Position numbers and translations under genes: made by a program. From UBA3210 sp002363635 (GTDB lineage: Bacteria; Bacillota_I; Bacilli_A; RFN20; CAG-449), in NCBI GenBank assembly GCA_946641515.1, contig CAMPBT010000001.1, positions 1-64,000 on the forward strand: 64,000 bases of DNA, in the 5' to 3' direction. Below, piece after piece: positions 43,740 through 52,762 of the stretch (the stretch's first letter is position 1; each line of letters begins with the position of its first letter). The notes below the pieces were generated by a model. That model saw nothing but the letters and a program-made list of their open reading frames with translations, did no database searches and was not told where the DNA came from.

Positions 43740-44666
43740 ATGAAAAAAAGATTATTTTTATCATCTGCAGTTATGACAGGTGTCTTAGCTGTAGCATTAT
43801 CAACAGGTACATATGCATGGTACACTATTAACGGAGGCGGTGAAGTTAAGACTGTAAATGCATCATCTGATTTAGTAACAAGTAAGGATACTTATGGCGG
43901 TCTTGGCGGTCATTTACAAATTGAAGCTTCATTTTTACCAGTAGAACATACTGGAAAAAGAACAGCTTTAGGTAATTTACCAGAAGGAAAAAATGTAGAA
44001 GTTTACAATGGTACTGATGGTGATGAAGGAAATGTTGTTCGTGATGGTCAAATTATGTCTGCTGAAGATTTCACATGTCCAACATACTCATCAGAAACTG
44101 GTTTAGCAGATGTTGACTTAACTAATAAAGCTGGTCACTCATACGCTAACGCAAAAAACGGTTTAACTGATGTAACTGATCAAGCTGAAAAACCATATGG
44201 TGTATTCACAATCAAAGCTGAAGATAAATCTCAAACAGCACTAAAAATAGGGAACTTACGAGCTTCAGTTGCTGAAACAGAATTTGATGGAGTTAGTGTT
44301 GGTACAAATTCTATTAAATTAACATTAACTGTACAAGCTGTAGGACATGTAAGAATTTCTAATAAAGAAGATATTACAATGTTTACAAATACAGCTGGAA
44401 ATAATTTAAAATATGAAATTACATTAAGTGGTAAAGATGGATCAATTACTGCTTCAGATGGCGTTACAGTCCAACAATTCAACGATAAAGAAGAAAAAGT
44501 TCTTTCTTGGACATTTGAAAATATTTTCTATACTGTTGAACCAGCAGTTAAAGAAAATAGTGTTGCAGATGATGCTGATACAAATGAAACTAAAGGCCAT
44601 GAAACTGGTGAAAATGCTGATGGAATTGAATTAATTTGGACATCAGAAATGATTACAACAGCTTAA
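43740..44666 (+). CDS. TasA-like exported protein with SipW-class signal peptide
   Basis: A 308-residue protein. The N-terminus is MKKRLFLSSAVMTGVLAVAL, followed by TGTYAWYT at about 22-29. A hydrophobic core ending in (T/S)-(Y/F)-(A/S)-W-(Y/F)-T is the pattern of SipW-dependent signal peptides (TasA/camelysin class). The mature part is Thr/Ser/Asn-rich with repeated beta strands (IKLTLTVQAVGHVRIS, LKYEITLSGKDG), an acidic C-terminus and no cysteine in the core. The family forms extracellular fibres in Bacillus. GGAGAAAAA precedes the ATG. The SipW gene lies downstream, so it is the likely processing enzyme. Exact homology to TasA is not proven. Confidence 0.65.
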   Translation: MKKRLFLSSAVMTGVLAVALSTGTYAWYTINGGGEVKTVNASSDLVTSKDTYGGLGGHLQIEASFLPVEHTGKRTALGNLPEGKNVEVYNGTDGDEGNVVRDGQIMSAEDFTCPTYSSETGLADVDLTNKAGHSYANAKNGLTDVTDQAEKPYGVFTIKAEDKSQTALKIGNLRASVAETEFDGVSVGTNSIKLTLTVQAVGHVRISNKEDITMFTNTAGNNLKYEITLSGKDGSITASDGVTVQQFNDKEEKVLSWTFENIFYTVEPAVKENSVADDADTNETKGHETGENADGIELIWTSEMITTA

Positions 44667-44687
44667 TCAATATTTTAATACTTAGGG

Positions 44688-44715
44688 GTAGACGCGCTCC
44701 GCGCCTACTCTTTTC
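44688..44715 (+). terminator. Intrinsic terminator
   Basis: GTAGACGCG (44688-44696) pairs with CGCGCCTAC (44700-44708) with one mismatch, followed by TCTTTT. It separates the TasA-like gene from the signal peptidase gene. Confidence 0.75.
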
Positions 44716-44799
44716 ACTTTTATATTTCTAGTCGAAATTAAAACAATATGTTTAATATTGTATTTTATTTCACTTAATGAATACTCGTATTATTAATTA

Positions 44800-44808
44800 T
44801 GTTATAAT
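44800..44808 (+). promoter_or_regulatory. Extended -10 promoter of the SipW-McrB-like operon
   Basis: TGTTATAAT fits the extended -10 pattern. The following ~130 bases before the SipW start are almost pure AT with repeated TTAATTAATT motifs and no obvious operator. Confidence 0.45.
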
Positions 44809-44939
44809 TAATACACATATTAATTGATATACTTGTTTATTAATTGATTTAATTAATTTATCTAAGATCTTTAAATTAATTAAACTAATTAAAATTAAGT
44901 AAGTAGAAATTAATATAAATATCTATAAGGAGCTTACTA

Positions 44940-45938
44940 ATGGTAGAAAATAAGGATAATGTTCCTGTTAATGAAACAGAAACAAAAGTAGAAGAAACTA
45001 CCGAAGTCGTTGGAACTTCAAGTGAATCTACAGTCAATGAAAAGAAAAAGGCAAGAAGAAGTTTAATTCTTACATGGGTAGAAAACATTGTTGAAGCATT
45101 AATTATTGTTGTTGCAGTAGTTTTTTCTGCTTTTGCAATTGCTAACCCTGGAGGAATGAATGAAGATTACTCAAAAATTAATGTAAATATGCTTCCAGTA
45201 TTATCAAATTCTATGTCTGGAACTTTTGAAAAAGGTGATTTAATTTTTGGTACAAAAGCAGAACGCGATGGTAAAGGTAAAAATACAACTGTATATGATG
45301 TAGGTACAGTTGCTATTTTCGTTGTTAATGACTATCAAAATGCTGATGCTCAATATTTAAATACCCATAGAATTATTGGCTATCGTTTTTCTCATATAAA
45401 TCCTACAACTGGCTCTAAATATTTAGATTCGATTGTTGATGAAAATGTTAATAATGAAGAAGACGTAAATAATTTCTTTGCAGAAAATTTTACTGATGCA
45501 GAAAAACCTGAAGTAATTGGTTATATTACTAAAGGTGATAACTATGAAATTTATAAAACTACTACAAATGATGATACATATAAAACAAATGCTGTTCATG
45601 ATACATATGTAGTTCCACTAAACAATGTTGTTGGTACATGGAATGGTAATAAGATTTCTAGAGTAGGTGGAGTAATCACTTGGATTAAAACTCCATTAAA
45701 TTTCTTCTTAGTCATTATGATTCCACTTATCTTATTATTTGGATGGAATGTATTTACAGTAGTTAAATATATTATTGATAGAAATAAAGAAAAAGCTAAA
45801 GAAGCAGCAATTGCTCAAGCAAAGGCTATTGAATTATCTGAAGCTGAAAAAGAAGAAATTAAGCGTAAAGCTATTGAAGAATATATGAAGAAGATGCAAG
45901 AAGAAGCTTCTTCTAAAAATGGCGAAGAAAATAAATAA
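44940..45938 (+). CDS. sipW: SipW-type signal peptidase I
   Basis: A 332-residue membrane protease that removes signal peptides of secreted fibre proteins. The catalytic Ser is in SNSMSGTFEKGD (Ser91), the partner is His in NTHRIIG (His143) where bacterial Lep enzymes have Lys, and TKGDN (Asp200) follows. A Ser-His dyad is the hallmark of the ER-type/SipW class. There is a membrane segment at about 45-68 (WVENIVEALIIVVAVVFSAF) and a second near 250-275, then a charged C-terminal helix. The N-terminal ~40 residues are acidic and cytosolic. GGAGC precedes the ATG. It heads a four-gene run with the McrB-like ATPase, the coiled-coil protein and a second SipW. Confidence 0.88.
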   Translation: MVENKDNVPVNETETKVEETTEVVGTSSESTVNEKKKARRSLILTWVENIVEALIIVVAVVFSAFAIANPGGMNEDYSKINVNMLPVLSNSMSGTFEKGDLIFGTKAERDGKGKNTTVYDVGTVAIFVVNDYQNADAQYLNTHRIIGYRFSHINPTTGSKYLDSIVDENVNNEEDVNNFFAENFTDAEKPEVIGYITKGDNYEIYKTTTNDDTYKTNAVHDTYVVPLNNVVGTWNGNKISRVGGVITWIKTPLNFFLVIMIPLILLFGWNVFTVVKYIIDRNKEKAKEAAIAQAKAIELSEAEKEEIKRKAIEEYMKKMQEEASSKNGEENK

Positions 45939-45991
45939 TAAAATTATTATTTCAAAGTATATATAGATACTAAAGAAAGGGGAGATTATAA

Positions 45992-47569
45992 ATGTTTTTA
46001 CAATTTTTAGCAGAATTCTTAGGTATCTTTGCTAAAGGATTTATTGGCTTATTCATTTGTTGGAGTGACGATTCTTTCGGTGGTATCCTTGGGGGACTCT
46101 ATCAAATGTTTAGAATCCCAGAATATATTAAAGTATTCCAAAAATACTTTCCTAGTTTAGATGTTGGTGGAAAAGTTGGTGCAATTGTAGCAGTTATTAT
46201 TTTAATTGCAGCAGTATTATCATTTATTTGGTTACTTATCCACTACGGTATTAGATTATGGAAGAGATTATTCTCTAAGAAGATTGATAATGACTATATT
46301 GACGAAGTCAATAGACTTAGAAAAGAATTATTAAAGACTACTAGAGATAAGAATAGATTAATTGATATGGCACTTTCTAAAGGTGTTGGTTCAGGGGAAG
46401 TTAACTCTATTTTACAAGAAGAAGCAGAAGAAGGTTCTTCTAGCGAAGATAAAGGCTCAGTTAATAATGGTGAATCTCGTTTCTATAAATTAACTGAAGT
46501 TGACCAGTTATATAATGGACCAAGTGCACCTACATTTGTTTATGATAATGACATTACTCTAGAACAGATTTGTGATCGTTTTAGAAATTGGGCATGCTCA
46601 GAAATGAGACTTTATTATCAACCAAGAGTTATTAGATTATTCTTTGCATCTTTTGCAACTACTAGAATTCTTATTTTACAGGGTATTTCTGGTACAGGTA
46701 AAACATCTTTACCTTATGCAATTGGTCAATGGTTAAATAATCCTGCAACTATCGCCTCTGTTCAACCATCTTGGAGAGATAGAACTGAAATTTTCGGTTA
46801 TTTCAACGAATTCACTAAGAGATTTAACGAAACTCAAATCTTAAAGATGATGTATGAAGCTAGATATAACGAACAAATCTATTTAACAGTTATCGATGAA
46901 GCTAACATCGCTCGTGTTGAATACTATTTTGCTGAATTATTATCAATTCTTGAAATGCCTTCAAGAGATAACTGGATTGTTGATATATGTCCTTCTGGTT
47001 GGGATTCAGACCCTAAATTTGTTGAAAAAGGTAGATTTAAATTACCTGAAAATATGTGGTTCATCTGTACAATCAACAACGATGACTCTACATTTGCTAT
47101 TTCTGATAAGGTATACGATAGAGCGATGCCTATTAACATTAACTCAAAAGGTATTCCTTTTGATGTAGCACCTGAAGATAGAAATCCAGATAAAATCTGT
47201 ATTTCATATAAACACTTAGAAGACATGTTCCATCAAGCACAGGCTAAATACGTAGTATCTGAAGAAAACATTAAGAAATTTAATGATATGGATGACTACG
47301 TTATTGAACACTTTAGACTTGCTTTCGGTAACCGTATTGTTAAGCAATTAAAGGAATTCGTTCCTGTATATGTTGCCTGCGGGGGTACTGAAATTGATGG
47401 CCTAGACTATGTCTTATGTAATAAAATTTTAAGAAAATTCGAATCCTTAAACTTAGCATATATTCGTGATGAAATCGATGGATATATTCAATATCTATCT
47501 GATCATTTCGGAGAAGAAAATATGCAAGAATCTAAAGAATATTTAAATAGATTAAAGAAATTATTCTAA
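45992..47569 (+). CDS. Membrane-anchored McrB-like AAA+ NTPase
   Basis: A 525-residue protein. Two hydrophobic segments (about 3-25 and 62-88) place it in the membrane. A charged linker follows (about 95-165). The AAA+ domain has Walker A GISGTGKTS (about 231-239), Walker B LTVIDEANIAR (Asp302-Glu303), and the McrB-type sensor region CTINNDDSTFAISDKVYDRA. Relatives act as GTPases or ATPases with McrC-like partners in restriction systems. Those are soluble as a rule, so a membrane anchor is unusual. GGGGAG precedes the ATG, 53 bases after sipW. Here the surroundings are secretion genes, not methylase or nuclease genes, so a role in export or assembly is more likely. Confidence 0.8.
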   Translation: MFLQFLAEFLGIFAKGFIGLFICWSDDSFGGILGGLYQMFRIPEYIKVFQKYFPSLDVGGKVGAIVAVIILIAAVLSFIWLLIHYGIRLWKRLFSKKIDNDYIDEVNRLRKELLKTTRDKNRLIDMALSKGVGSGEVNSILQEEAEEGSSSEDKGSVNNGESRFYKLTEVDQLYNGPSAPTFVYDNDITLEQICDRFRNWACSEMRLYYQPRVIRLFFASFATTRILILQGISGTGKTSLPYAIGQWLNNPATIASVQPSWRDRTEIFGYFNEFTKRFNETQILKMMYEARYNEQIYLTVIDEANIARVEYYFAELLSILEMPSRDNWIVDICPSGWDSDPKFVEKGRFKLPENMWFICTINNDDSTFAISDKVYDRAMPININSKGIPFDVAPEDRNPDKICISYKHLEDMFHQAQAKYVVSEENIKKFNDMDDYVIEHFRLAFGNRIVKQLKEFVPVYVACGGTEIDGLDYVLCNKILRKFESLNLAYIRDEIDGYIQYLSDHFGEENMQESKEYLNRLKKLF

Positions 47570-47609
47570 TCTAAACTAACTTATTAAATGTAGAAAGGGG
47601 GGGAGAAAT

Positions 47610-49475
47610 ATGGCAAACGAATATAGTCAGTATTTGAATAAAATCAAAGAGATTTTTAATAATGACCAACATTATCAAAGAACAATGCATGCTATTACCG
47701 AAGGTAAAGTAAACATGTCCATTGATCAGACTTTTAATAAAAAAGTTTTTGATATGGAATGGATTGATGTCATTGAAGACTGTTTACCTTCACTTGACCA
47801 TATTGTTAGAAACCCTCGTAAGTTTATTGTTATTGAAGAAGATATCTTAGATATCTCTTTAGCACGTAACATCTCTCCAGAATCAGTTAGACACTTAGCA
47901 CAGCATACTAACTTTATTGCGTCTGTAGATGAGAAGAAGGGGACAGTTACTCCTTCTAAGATCTTAAATACTGCTAAAGAAGAATCTTTTGATGTTTATG
48001 AAAATAGATTTGCATATACATTAATTAAGAAATTAAATGAGTTCGTTGATAAACGTTATAAAGAACTTGAATCTGCACTAGTTAATGAATCTAGTGAAAT
48101 GACTATTAACATTGATTCAGAATATAAATATAACGGATCAACTATGAGAGTAGAACTTAAGGCTACTACTAATATGCCTTTTGAAAAATTCTCAGAATCA
48201 AATATTAATTTAAACCCAGGGGCAACTGAAGGTATGACTCCTCTTCAAAGAGTCTCTAGAATGCATCAAATTGTCACAGGATTTTTAGGCTCACCATTTG
48301 CAAAATCCATGAGACAAAGTGCACCAGTCCGTCCTCCTATTACTAGAACTAACGTAATTAAGAAAGAACCTAACTTTAAGAAAGCTCTTATTTTATGGCA
48401 ATTTATTGAATCATATGATAAGAAAGGCTTTGAAATTGAAAAAGTTAATGAACATTCTTCATTACCTCAATCTCTTGATGAACAATATCGTCATATTCTT
48501 TTCCTTAACGATTTAATTTTAGAGAACCTTGCAAATCTTCATACAGATGAACAAACTCTTGAAGAATTAGATGAAAAAGTTCAGCAAGAAGAGTTATCCG
48601 CTCAAAAAGAACGTATTAAAGAAATTGAGAAAGAAGTGGAAAAAGAATCTGCTTCTAAAGAAGATGAATCTTCTAAAGATAAATCTGAAGAAGAAAAGAA
48701 GATTGATGAAGAACTTGAACAAGAAAATAAACTTGATGAAGATGAATTCCCATCAATTAACCTTGATTTAAGAGAAGTACGTAAAGTCTATTCTAAAGTT
48801 AAGGATGATAAAACATATACTCCTACTGAATATCGTGAAATCACTGCAGCACTTGATAGAGTTATCGCTCAACATAATATCAATCAGTCTAAGCGTGATA
48901 AGAAATTACAAGAAAAACTTATTAAGGCTCAAAAGAAAGAAGAAGAAAGAGTTCGTATTAAGAATAGAAACGATAAGAAGAGAGAACTTGAAAGAAGAAA
49001 GAAAGAAGCTGCAGACAAGATTATTGCAGAAGAAAAAGCAAAACAACAGGCACTTCGTGAAGAAAATAGAAGACTTCGTGAAGAACGTCAAAGACGTAGA
49101 GAAGAAGAACAGGCAGAACTTGCACGTCTTCTTGAACAAAAGAAATTTGAAGAAGAAATTGGTAAATACGCTGAATTTGTTAAATCTCAGATGGATGAAG
49201 AAACATCTCGTTTACAAGATGAACTTGATTCATTAAATAAAGAGAATATTGATTCTGAAGAAAATGAATTTAATAAATATGCGTTAAGTTATAAAGCTGA
49301 AGCTTTAGCAAAATTTGAATCATTACTTGATGAACAAATTTCTAAAGTCGATTTAAAAAATATCGTTTTAACTAAACCTACTAAAAAGGATAAAGAACCT
49401 AAAAATGATATTATTAATTTAGTACATAACGAAAATGCTGCAGTAGATATCCTCTTATCTTTATCAAATAAATAA
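47610..49475 (+). CDS. DUF2357/McrC-like coiled-coil protein without a visible nuclease domain
   Basis: A 621-residue soluble protein encoded 40 bases after the McrB-like gene (GGGGGGGAG ribosome binding site). Residues ~55-180 include ECLPSLDHIVRNPRKF-like and SFDVYENRFAYTLIKKLNEF segments, which match my knowledge of the DUF2357 domain that precedes the nuclease in McrC-like proteins. From ~325 on it is long charged coiled coil (ERIKEIEKEVEKESASK, KKREERVRIKNRND type, and RRLREERQRRREEEQAEL). No PD-(D/E)xK residues are seen in the C-terminal ~90 residues. It would be the partner that stimulates the McrB-like NTPase. The assignment to DUF2357 is by eye. Confidence 0.65.
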   Translation: MANEYSQYLNKIKEIFNNDQHYQRTMHAITEGKVNMSIDQTFNKKVFDMEWIDVIEDCLPSLDHIVRNPRKFIVIEEDILDISLARNISPESVRHLAQHTNFIASVDEKKGTVTPSKILNTAKEESFDVYENRFAYTLIKKLNEFVDKRYKELESALVNESSEMTINIDSEYKYNGSTMRVELKATTNMPFEKFSESNINLNPGATEGMTPLQRVSRMHQIVTGFLGSPFAKSMRQSAPVRPPITRTNVIKKEPNFKKALILWQFIESYDKKGFEIEKVNEHSSLPQSLDEQYRHILFLNDLILENLANLHTDEQTLEELDEKVQQEELSAQKERIKEIEKEVEKESASKEDESSKDKSEEEKKIDEELEQENKLDEDEFPSINLDLREVRKVYSKVKDDKTYTPTEYREITAALDRVIAQHNINQSKRDKKLQEKLIKAQKKEEERVRIKNRNDKKRELERRKKEAADKIIAEEKAKQQALREENRRLREERQRRREEEQAELARLLEQKKFEEEIGKYAEFVKSQMDEETSRLQDELDSLNKENIDSEENEFNKYALSYKAEALAKFESLLDEQISKVDLKNIVLTKPTKKDKEPKNDIINLVHNENAAVDILLSLSNK

Positions 49476-49492
49476 AATATCAGGAATTAATT

Positions 49493-50203
49493 ATGAAATT
49501 AAAAGAAAAGAAACAAACCATGAAAACTAAATTTCAATTAATTAGTAACATCATTGGTTATGCTGTCTTTTCTTTTATTTTTATTATGGTACTGATTGTC
49601 TCTATTCAATCAATAAGTGGAGGAACTCCTAATTTCTTTGGATATGTTTATTATTATATTCAAACTAATTCAATGGATGGAGATTATGAAGATTCTTTCT
49701 CCGCGAAAACTGTAGTTATCTCAAAACTAATTAATGAAGAAGATTGTTATTCATTAAAAGTAGGAGATATTATTACTTTTGAACCACATGATGCATCTTT
49801 ACCAAGTTACGTAACTACTGAAACTCATAGAATTATCGATATTGATTATGAAGATAAGACTATTATTACTCAAGGAGATAATAAATTAACAAATAAGATT
49901 CCAGATAAGCAAATAAGCTTTTCACAGGTAAAATCTAAATTTATTAAAAAGAGTCCTACTTTAACTTGGTTATATACTGTATTAAGATCATTCTGGGGAT
50001 TCTTCTTATTAATATTTTTACCATTATCTGTTCTAATTGGAGTTAATATCTTTACTCAAATTAATGCATATAAGAAAAGAAAAGCTACTGATGAAGTAGT
50101 AGAAGATAATCAAAATAAATTAGAAGAAGAGAAAAAAGCTTTAGAAGAGCAGGCTATTAAAGAATATCTAGAATCCTTAAATAAAGATAAAGAAATTAAA
50201 TAA
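49493..50203 (+). CDS. Second SipW-type signal peptidase
   Basis: A 236-residue membrane protease. Catalytic Ser60 lies in QTNSMDG, His112 in TETHRIIDID, and the later conserved GDN in ITQGDNKLTN. Two membrane segments (about 18-42 and 165-190) and a charged C-terminal helix match the first SipW in this cluster. It starts 17 bases after the coiled-coil protein gene with AGGAA upstream. Having two SipW paralogues suggests different substrates or a division of labour between the two sets of exported proteins. Confidence 0.85.
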   Translation: MKLKEKKQTMKTKFQLISNIIGYAVFSFIFIMVLIVSIQSISGGTPNFFGYVYYYIQTNSMDGDYEDSFSAKTVVISKLINEEDCYSLKVGDIITFEPHDASLPSYVTTETHRIIDIDYEDKTIITQGDNKLTNKIPDKQISFSQVKSKFIKKSPTLTWLYTVLRSFWGFFLLIFLPLSVLIGVNIFTQINAYKKRKATDEVVEDNQNKLEEEKKALEEQAIKEYLESLNKDKEIK

Positions 50204-50210
50204 TGAAATT

Positions 50211-50242
50211 AAGAACTGTTGGATACATAACAGTTCTTTTAT
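50211..50242 (+). terminator. Intrinsic terminator of the SipW-McrB-like operon
   Basis: AAGAACTGTT (50211-50220) and AACAGTTCTT (50229-50238) are perfect complements, followed by TTATTTT. Confidence 0.85.
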
Positions 50243-50345
50243 TTTCATAATCTATCCTATAAATTTAATAGGCTTCATATTAAAACTAATATTAATGATT
50301 AACATAAGTGTACTATATGTTTAAAATAATGTGAAATGTTTATAT

Positions 50346-50401
50346 TGAAAACACTTTCAAAATTTTCAAAGCGTTTACATTCTTTTCTTTTGTTTTAATT
50401 A
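50346..50401. promoter_or_regulatory. Promoter with two cre-like elements upstream of a 69-codon gene
   Basis: TGAAAACACTTTCA (50346-50359) is a near-palindrome. TCAAAGCGTTTACA (50366-50379) is one base off the cre consensus and overlaps the -35 TTTACA (50374-50379); the -10 is TAATTA (50396-50401), spaced by 16. This suggests carbon repression. Confidence 0.5.
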
Positions 50402-50443
50402 GTACTAGTATATCAGTGCGAAAGCAAAAGGAGGCCTAGCACT

Positions 50444-50653
50444 ATGTCAAAAAAACCATTTGTTTTATCAGGAAAAATTAACGCACGTTATTTAAAAAAT
50501 AAGAGATTCAAAACTGAAAAAGATGCTCTTTCATATATGGATAGTTTAATTACAAAATATGATTTAGACGTTACAGATGCAAATTCATATAATAATGTCC
50601 AAGTATATTTTGTAGATAGCTATACAGTTTTTACAATTTCTGAACAAAACTAA
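50444..50653 (+). CDS. 69-residue protein, unknown function
   Basis: A small soluble protein (MSKKPFVLSGKINARYLKNK and following) with a strong GGAGG upstream and its own promoter and terminator, all of which support a real gene. The predicted pattern is strand-helix-strand: KRFKTEKDALSYMDSLITKY is helical and NNVQVYFVDSYTVFTI is beta. I do not recognise a family. The cre-like elements over its promoter suggest regulation by sugar supply. Confidence 0.65.
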   Translation: MSKKPFVLSGKINARYLKNKRFKTEKDALSYMDSLITKYDLDVTDANSYNNVQVYFVDSYTVFTISEQN

Positions 50654-50676
50654 TTAAATTTACTAAACTAATAAAG

Positions 50677-50708
50677 GTAGAACTTTTTAATAAGTCCTAC
50701 TTTTTTTA
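50677..50708 (+). terminator. Intrinsic terminator
   Basis: GTAGAACTT (50677-50685) pairs with AAGTCCTAC (50692-50700) with one mismatch, followed by seven T. Confidence 0.75.
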
Positions 50709-50717
50709 TTGCTAAAT

Positions 50718-51760
50718 ATTTATAGAATCATATTTTATAAGGTTGAATTCAAGGCATTTCATCTTTTAGATATAAAAAATTAAATATTTTTGTTGGTTCT
50801 AATGCAAGTGGTAAAACTTCTTTAATTAAATGTATTTGGAATATATTACTTTTCTTAAAAAACAAAGAAAAAAATATTATTGATTCAATTATTAATGATA
50901 ATGGTAAAGAAGCTACTATTGTTATGGATTATGTTTTTGAATATCAAGAATCTTCTAAATTACAAAGAATCATTATTTCTTCATTTAATAAGGAATTAAA
51001 AATGGCATTCAATGAATTGAATATTAAAAATGGAGATTCATATGAAGGCAGAATTAAAGATTTAGATAGACTTGAATATAAATTTAAAAACTATATCGAA
51101 GTATTGAATTCTTTTGATTTTGATGATGGATGGAATGTAGTTCTTCCTGCAACAGAAGAAGGCTTAGATAATATTAAAATTCTAGAATTAAAGGATGATG
51201 AAGAAAAAGATTATTTTGAGATTTTAAATAATGTTTTAAAAACATTAGATCCTGCAATTATGAATGTCAGAAAGAGTAATGACGCTCCAAATGCTATTGT
51301 TGTAGAACATGAAAATACTGGAATTGTTATTATTCAAGATGGAATGAAATTATCAAGTATTAATTTCTTATCAAGTGGTACTAAATATGGTATTAATTTA
51401 GCAAATATTATCTTTGCAATTAAGCATCATATAAATGGTATCTATTTAATTGATGAGCAGTTTTCTTATGTTAATTCAGATATTGAAAGCTCTATATTAT
51501 CAACAATGGTTTCTTTACTAGGTCCTAATGAACAAATATTTTTTACTACTCATAATGCAAATATTTTAGATTTAGGATTCCCATTCCATTCATTTAATTT
51601 TATGAAAAAAATAAAAGAAGAAGGAAAACAAAGAATAGTAGTTTCTTGCGCAACGGAAGTAGAGAATAGAAATAATGTTCCTGTAAGGTCGATTCTAGAT
51701 AATGATATGCTTGGCACCGCTCCAAACGTTAATAAAATCTACGAAATTGCAGAAAAATAA
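50718..51760 (+). pseudogene. Frameshifted AAA ATPase (AAA_15-like)
   Basis: The N-terminal segment VEFKAFHLLDIK is read in one frame up to an A run near 50771-50776. The remainder (KLNIFVGSNASGKTSLIKCIW Walker A, with the rest open to 51760) continues in a frame one base back. A single lost A explains this. No start codon remains in front of the first segment (ATT where ATG would be expected, 50718). Walker B (GIYLIDEQFSYV) and FFTTHNANIL are intact. An ATG at 50924 would give 278 residues without the P-loop. The family occurs in abortive-infection and overcoming-lysogenisation-defect-like modules. Decayed. Confidence 0.7.
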
Positions 51761-51783
51761 TTAATTATTTTTAGGGGGATAGT

Positions 51784-51825
51784 ATGGGAAATAATATTTA
51801 TTATAGAACCGTACAAAAAAGATAG
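51784..51825 (+). pseudogene. 13-codon remnant of a second gene of the ATPase module
   Basis: ATG 51784 follows GGGGGAT and encodes MGNNIYYRTVQKR before a TAG that lies inside a terminator stem. This looks like the first codons of a partner gene cut off by deletion. It is too short to assign. Confidence 0.35.
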
Positions 51826-51857
51826 AACACAAATTCATTCATGTTCTATCCTTTTTT
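51821..51857 (+). terminator. Terminator between the ATPase remnant and the HAD gene
   Basis: GATAGAACA (51821-51829) and TGTTCTATC (51842-51850) are perfect complements, followed by CTTTTTT. An A run on the left allows use by the reverse HAD gene too. Confidence 0.75.
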
Positions 51858-51858
51858 G

Positions 51859-52644
51859 CTAATCAATTATATTAAAATGTTTTAATGCATTACTAATTCC
51901 ATTATCGTTAATATCTGTTGTAATGTAGTTACTTACTTTTTTAGCCTCATCTACTCCGTTTCCCATACATACACCTGTGCCTACATATGAGAGCATTTCA
52001 ATATCATTCTTACCATCTCCAAAGGCCATAGAGTCTTGAACATCAATTGAGAGAATCTCTAGTAGATGCTTAATACCAGTAGACTTATTAACGGTATTTT
52101 TAAATACATCATATCCATATTGTTTTAATCTTAGATATGTTAAATCTTTTGTTAAATTACTAAATCTAGATGTATATTCATCATCTACAAAGAGGTTAAG
52201 CATATAAACATCTTCGTTTAATTCTTTTACATCTGGAACTGGGATATTAAATGGTTTTAATCCTTTAAACGCTAAATCTAAGTTATTGTTATAACAATAG
52301 AAATCATCATATGTGTGGAAAACAATATTACAATCAATATCTTTAGAAACATCTAACATTTTTTGAATATCATCTTTATCTAGAGGATCTCCATAGATAA
52401 TGTTTTTATTTTTATCTAATACTAATGAACCATTACATAAAACGTAATAATCAAAATCAATAGTATCAAAGATACCAGTCATTTTGGCAAGAGGATAATT
52501 TCTACCAGTTGCTAAACAGATTAAAATGCCTTTTTCTTTAGCTTTTTTTATTGCGCCAATAGTTGATTGAGGAACAATCTTAGTATCGTTAGGGTATAAA
52601 GTGTTATCGACATCAAAAAATATAATTTTATAATTTTTATTCAT
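51859..52644 (-). CDS. HAD-superfamily Cof-type phosphatase
   Basis: A 261-residue hydrolase. Motif I is IIFFDVDNTLYPND (nucleophile Asp), motif II lies around LICLATGRNYPLA, motif III is a Lys (near NKSTGIKHLLE), and motif IV is MAFGDGKNDIEML. The layout with a C2 cap is the Cof/YidA class of sugar- or nucleotide-phosphate phosphatases. The substrate is unknown. The reverse-strand start has no clear ribosome binding site, so the mRNA may be nearly leaderless. It is convergent with the ATPase remnant. Confidence 0.88.
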   Translation of the reverse strand: MNKNYKIIFFDVDNTLYPNDTKIVPQSTIGAIKKAKEKGILICLATGRNYPLAKMTGIFDTIDFDYYVLCNGSLVLDKNKNIIYGDPLDKDDIQKMLDVSKDIDCNIVFHTYDDFYCYNNNLDLAFKGLKPFNIPVPDVKELNEDVYMLNLFVDDEYTSRFSNLTKDLTYLRLKQYGYDVFKNTVNKSTGIKHLLEILSIDVQDSMAFGDGKNDIEMLSYVGTGVCMGNGVDEAKKVSNYITTDINDNGISNALKHFNIID

Positions 52645-52712
52645 ACATTGTAATTATAATTTAGTAGATTTTTCTTTCAATAAAATGTATTAAAAAAGTT
52701 CAATTTTTCAAT

Positions 52713-52741
52713 AAAAAAGCCTAGATTTAATAACCTAGGCT
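52713..52741 (-). terminator. Terminator of the DUF1508 gene (reverse strand)
   Basis: AGCCTAG (52718-52724) pairs with CTAGGCT (52735-52741). The A run at 52713-52718 gives the U tract on the reverse transcript. Confidence 0.75.
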
Positions 52742-52762
52742 CTAAGTATTTAACTTATATTA

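Noticed and set aside
48571..49236. Two overlapping Lys-rich frames within the coiled-coil gene
   Set aside because: They are out-of-frame readings of AAG/GAA-rich coiled-coil codons, without ribosome binding sites.
45992..49475. A classical McrBC restriction system
   Set aside because: No nuclease domain, specificity domain or methylase is visible and the NTPase has membrane segments; the McrBC relation is kept only at family level.
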